From an uncultured Microbacteriaceae bacterium (GTDB taxonomy: Bacteria; Actinomycetota; Actinomycetes; Actinomycetales; Microbacteriaceae): 14,256 nt of DNA. The notes beneath the pieces are model-generated. The model was not told the origin of the DNA. It did not search any database and saw only the letters and a list, made by a program, of their open reading frames with translations. Shown in pieces: positions 12,993 through 14,256 of the stretch; within the stretch, counting starts at the first letter, position 1, and every line of letters begins with the position of its first letter. The DNA is taken from the NCBI GenBank assembly GCA_943914115.1, contig CALUAU010000046.1, positions 1 to 14,256 of the forward strand. The letters run 5' to 3'. A program made the position numbers and the translations under genes.

Positions 12993-13036
12993 CGCGCCCA
13001 GCGGCGCCGCGCCGCATTGAATCAGACGGAAACTGG

Positions 13037-13090
13037 CGGCGGGGTGAGCCGCTACCATCGGGTAGCCAACTCACCCCGCCGTTTGTGTTA
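13037..13090. terminator. Bidirectional terminator between the TetR and gabT genes
   Basis: CGGCGGGGTGAG (13037-13048) pairs with CTCACCCCGCCG (13070-13081), and an inner GCTACC/GGTAGC stem extends the hairpin. GTTTGTGTT follows on the plus strand. It lies between two convergent genes and can serve both; the minus-strand side has no clear T-run. Confidence 0.75.
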
Positions 13091-13097
13091 TGAGCGT

Positions 13098-14256
13098 TTA
13101 GGAGTGCTTGCGCAGCAGCTCAACGAGCACGCCGAGTGCATCCTCGAGCAGCTCGTCGGTGATGACCAGCGGCGGGAGGAAGCGGATGACGTTGCCGTAG
13201 GTACCGCAGGTGAGGAACATCACGCCCTGCTTCAGTGCCTCGTCAACAATGGTCTTCACCAGTTCGGCGTTCGGGGTCTTGCAGTCGCCCTTCACGAGCT
13301 CGATCGCCATCATGGCGCCACGGCCGCGAACTTCACCAACGGTGTCGAGTTCGGCAACCAGCGGCTCGAGCACCTCGCGAATCTTGGCTTCGATGCGCTG
13401 GGCGCTTGCGGCCATGTTCTCGTCTTCGTAGGCCTGGATGGTCGCGAGTGCGGCAGCGTTCGCAATCGGGTTGCCCGAGTAGGTACCGCCGATACCACCG
13501 GGCTGCGGTGCGTCCATGATCTCGGCACGACCGATCACAGCCGACAGCGGCATACCACCGGCAATACCCTTGGCGCTGGTAACCAGGTCGGGCTCGATGC
13601 CCTCCCACTCCGAGCAGAACCACTTACCGGTGCGGCACATACCTGCCTGCACCTCGTCGGAAACAAAAACGATGCCGTTTTCATTCGCGAACTTCACCAG
13701 CGCGGGGAGGAACCCTTCGGCGGGAACGAGGAAACCACCCTCGCCCTGCAGTGGCTCGATAATGATGGCAGCAACGTTCTTGGCACCGATCTGCTTTTCG
13801 ATGGCGCTGATGGTGCGGACGGCAGCCTCTTCACCGGTGAGGCCGTCACGGTAGGGGTAGCTGGCCGGCATGCGGTAGACCTCGGGGGCAAACGGGCCGA
13901 AGCCGTCCTTGTAGGGGGCGGCCTTCGAGGTCATCGCCATGGTGAGGTTGGTGCGACCGTGGAAGGCGTGGTCGAACACGACGATCGCGTCGCGACCGGT
14001 GTATTTACGGGCGATCTTCACGGCGTTTTCGAGGGCCTCGGCACCCGAGTTGAACAGCGCGGCCTTCTTGGGGAAGCTACCGGGGGTGAGCTCGGTGAGC
14101 TTCTGGCAGAGGTCAATGTAGCTCTCGTAGGGCGCGGTGTTGATCTGGAAATGCGAACCAGCGTCGGCAGCCTCCTTGATGGCGGCAATAACCTTGGGGT
14201 TCGAGTTACCAACCGAGGTCACACCAATACCCGAACCGAAGTCGACAAACTGGTTG
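13098..14256 (-). CDS. gabT: 4-aminobutyrate--2-oxoglutarate aminotransferase (partial, 5' end outside window)
   Basis: The reading frame is open to the window edge and encodes NQFVDFGSGIGVTSVGNSNP at the truncated start, a typical class III aminotransferase N-terminal region. It continues with FNSGAEALENAVKIAR (PLP phosphate site), FDHAFHGRTNLTMAMT, IIEPLQGEGGF, VSDEVQAGMCRTGK (Asp that binds the PLP ring nitrogen) and TSAKGIAGGMPLSAVIG (Schiff-base Lys). GabT transfers the amino group of GABA to 2-oxoglutarate, giving succinate semialdehyde and glutamate. The visible 386 codons lack only a short N-terminus. The internal GTG at 14220-14222 is not the real start. The APC permease and TetR gene beside it suggest a GABA or related amine locus; a gabD-like gene would be expected beyond the edge. 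Other omega-amino acid transaminases are alternatives. Confidence 0.9.
   Translation of the reverse strand, partial: NQFVDFGSGIGVTSVGNSNPKVIAAIKEAADAGSHFQINTAPYESYIDLCQKLTELTPGSFPKKAALFNSGAEALENAVKIARKYTGRDAIVVFDHAFHGRTNLTMAMTSKAAPYKDGFGPFAPEVYRMPASYPYRDGLTGEEAAVRTISAIEKQIGAKNVAAIIIEPLQGEGGFLVPAEGFLPALVKFANENGIVFVSDEVQAGMCRTGKWFCSEWEGIEPDLVTSAKGIAGGMPLSAVIGRAEIMDAPQPGGIGGTYSGNPIANAAALATIQAYEDENMAASAQRIEAKIREVLEPLVAELDTVGEVRGRGAMMAIELVKGDCKTPNAELVKTIVDEALKQGVMFLTCGTYGNVIRFLPPLVITDELLEDALGVLVELLRKHS

Overview
The window reads as chromosomal DNA of a high-GC actinobacterium, most likely of the Microbacteriaceae or a close relative. Four things point there: the GC-rich codon use, -10 boxes of the form TAnnCT, several genes that look leaderless, and the grouping of gltX with tRNA-Gln, tRNA-Glu and a fumarylacetoacetate-hydrolase-family gene. 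No transposase, integrase, phage gene or CRISPR array is visible.

Left part (1-1305, minus strand): the 5' end of an acyl-CoA-ligase-like gene, a soluble PP2C-type Ser/Thr phosphatase, and tRNA-Glu(CUC) with its own terminator and a strong promoter.

Central cassette (1410-5512, plus strand): a small metallo-beta-lactamase-fold hydrolase, two adjacent genes for very acidic proteins built from about 29 and 16 copies of a 13-residue DxDGDGxxD unit, and an MTH1187-type thiamine-binding protein. All four face the opposite way to the tRNA genes on either side. The two repeat genes are the most unusual content. Neither product has a visible signal peptide, membrane segment or anchor. Both genes carry the same promoter-like element, GGAACTT-N17-TCnnAT, at nearly the same distance from the start codon. 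This looks like an ECF-sigma promoter pair, so the two are probably co-regulated, perhaps in a stress response. In the second gene the element lies inside a 12-bp-stem intergenic hairpin.

Translation block (5591-8548, mainly minus strand): a long imperfect palindrome, tRNA-Gln(CUG) with promoter and terminator, a thioredoxin-reductase-like FAD oxidoreductase whose NADP site looks degenerate, and gltX. Actinobacteria generally use one non-discriminating GluRS for both tRNA-Glu and tRNA-Gln, followed by GatCAB amidation. The enzyme and both of its tRNA substrates therefore lie in one locus.

Right part (8651-14256): a voltage-gated sodium channel of the NaChBac/NavAb type with a leaderless-type promoter, on the strand opposite to gltX and the FAH-family gene between which it sits. 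Then come the FAH-family hydrolase, an APC-superfamily amino-acid permease, a divergent TetR-family regulator and the greater part of a gabT-like 4-aminobutyrate aminotransferase running off the right edge. The last three plausibly form a GABA or amine uptake and catabolism locus.

Calls rest on reading motifs and translations by eye. Promoter, operator and regulon statements are inferences.
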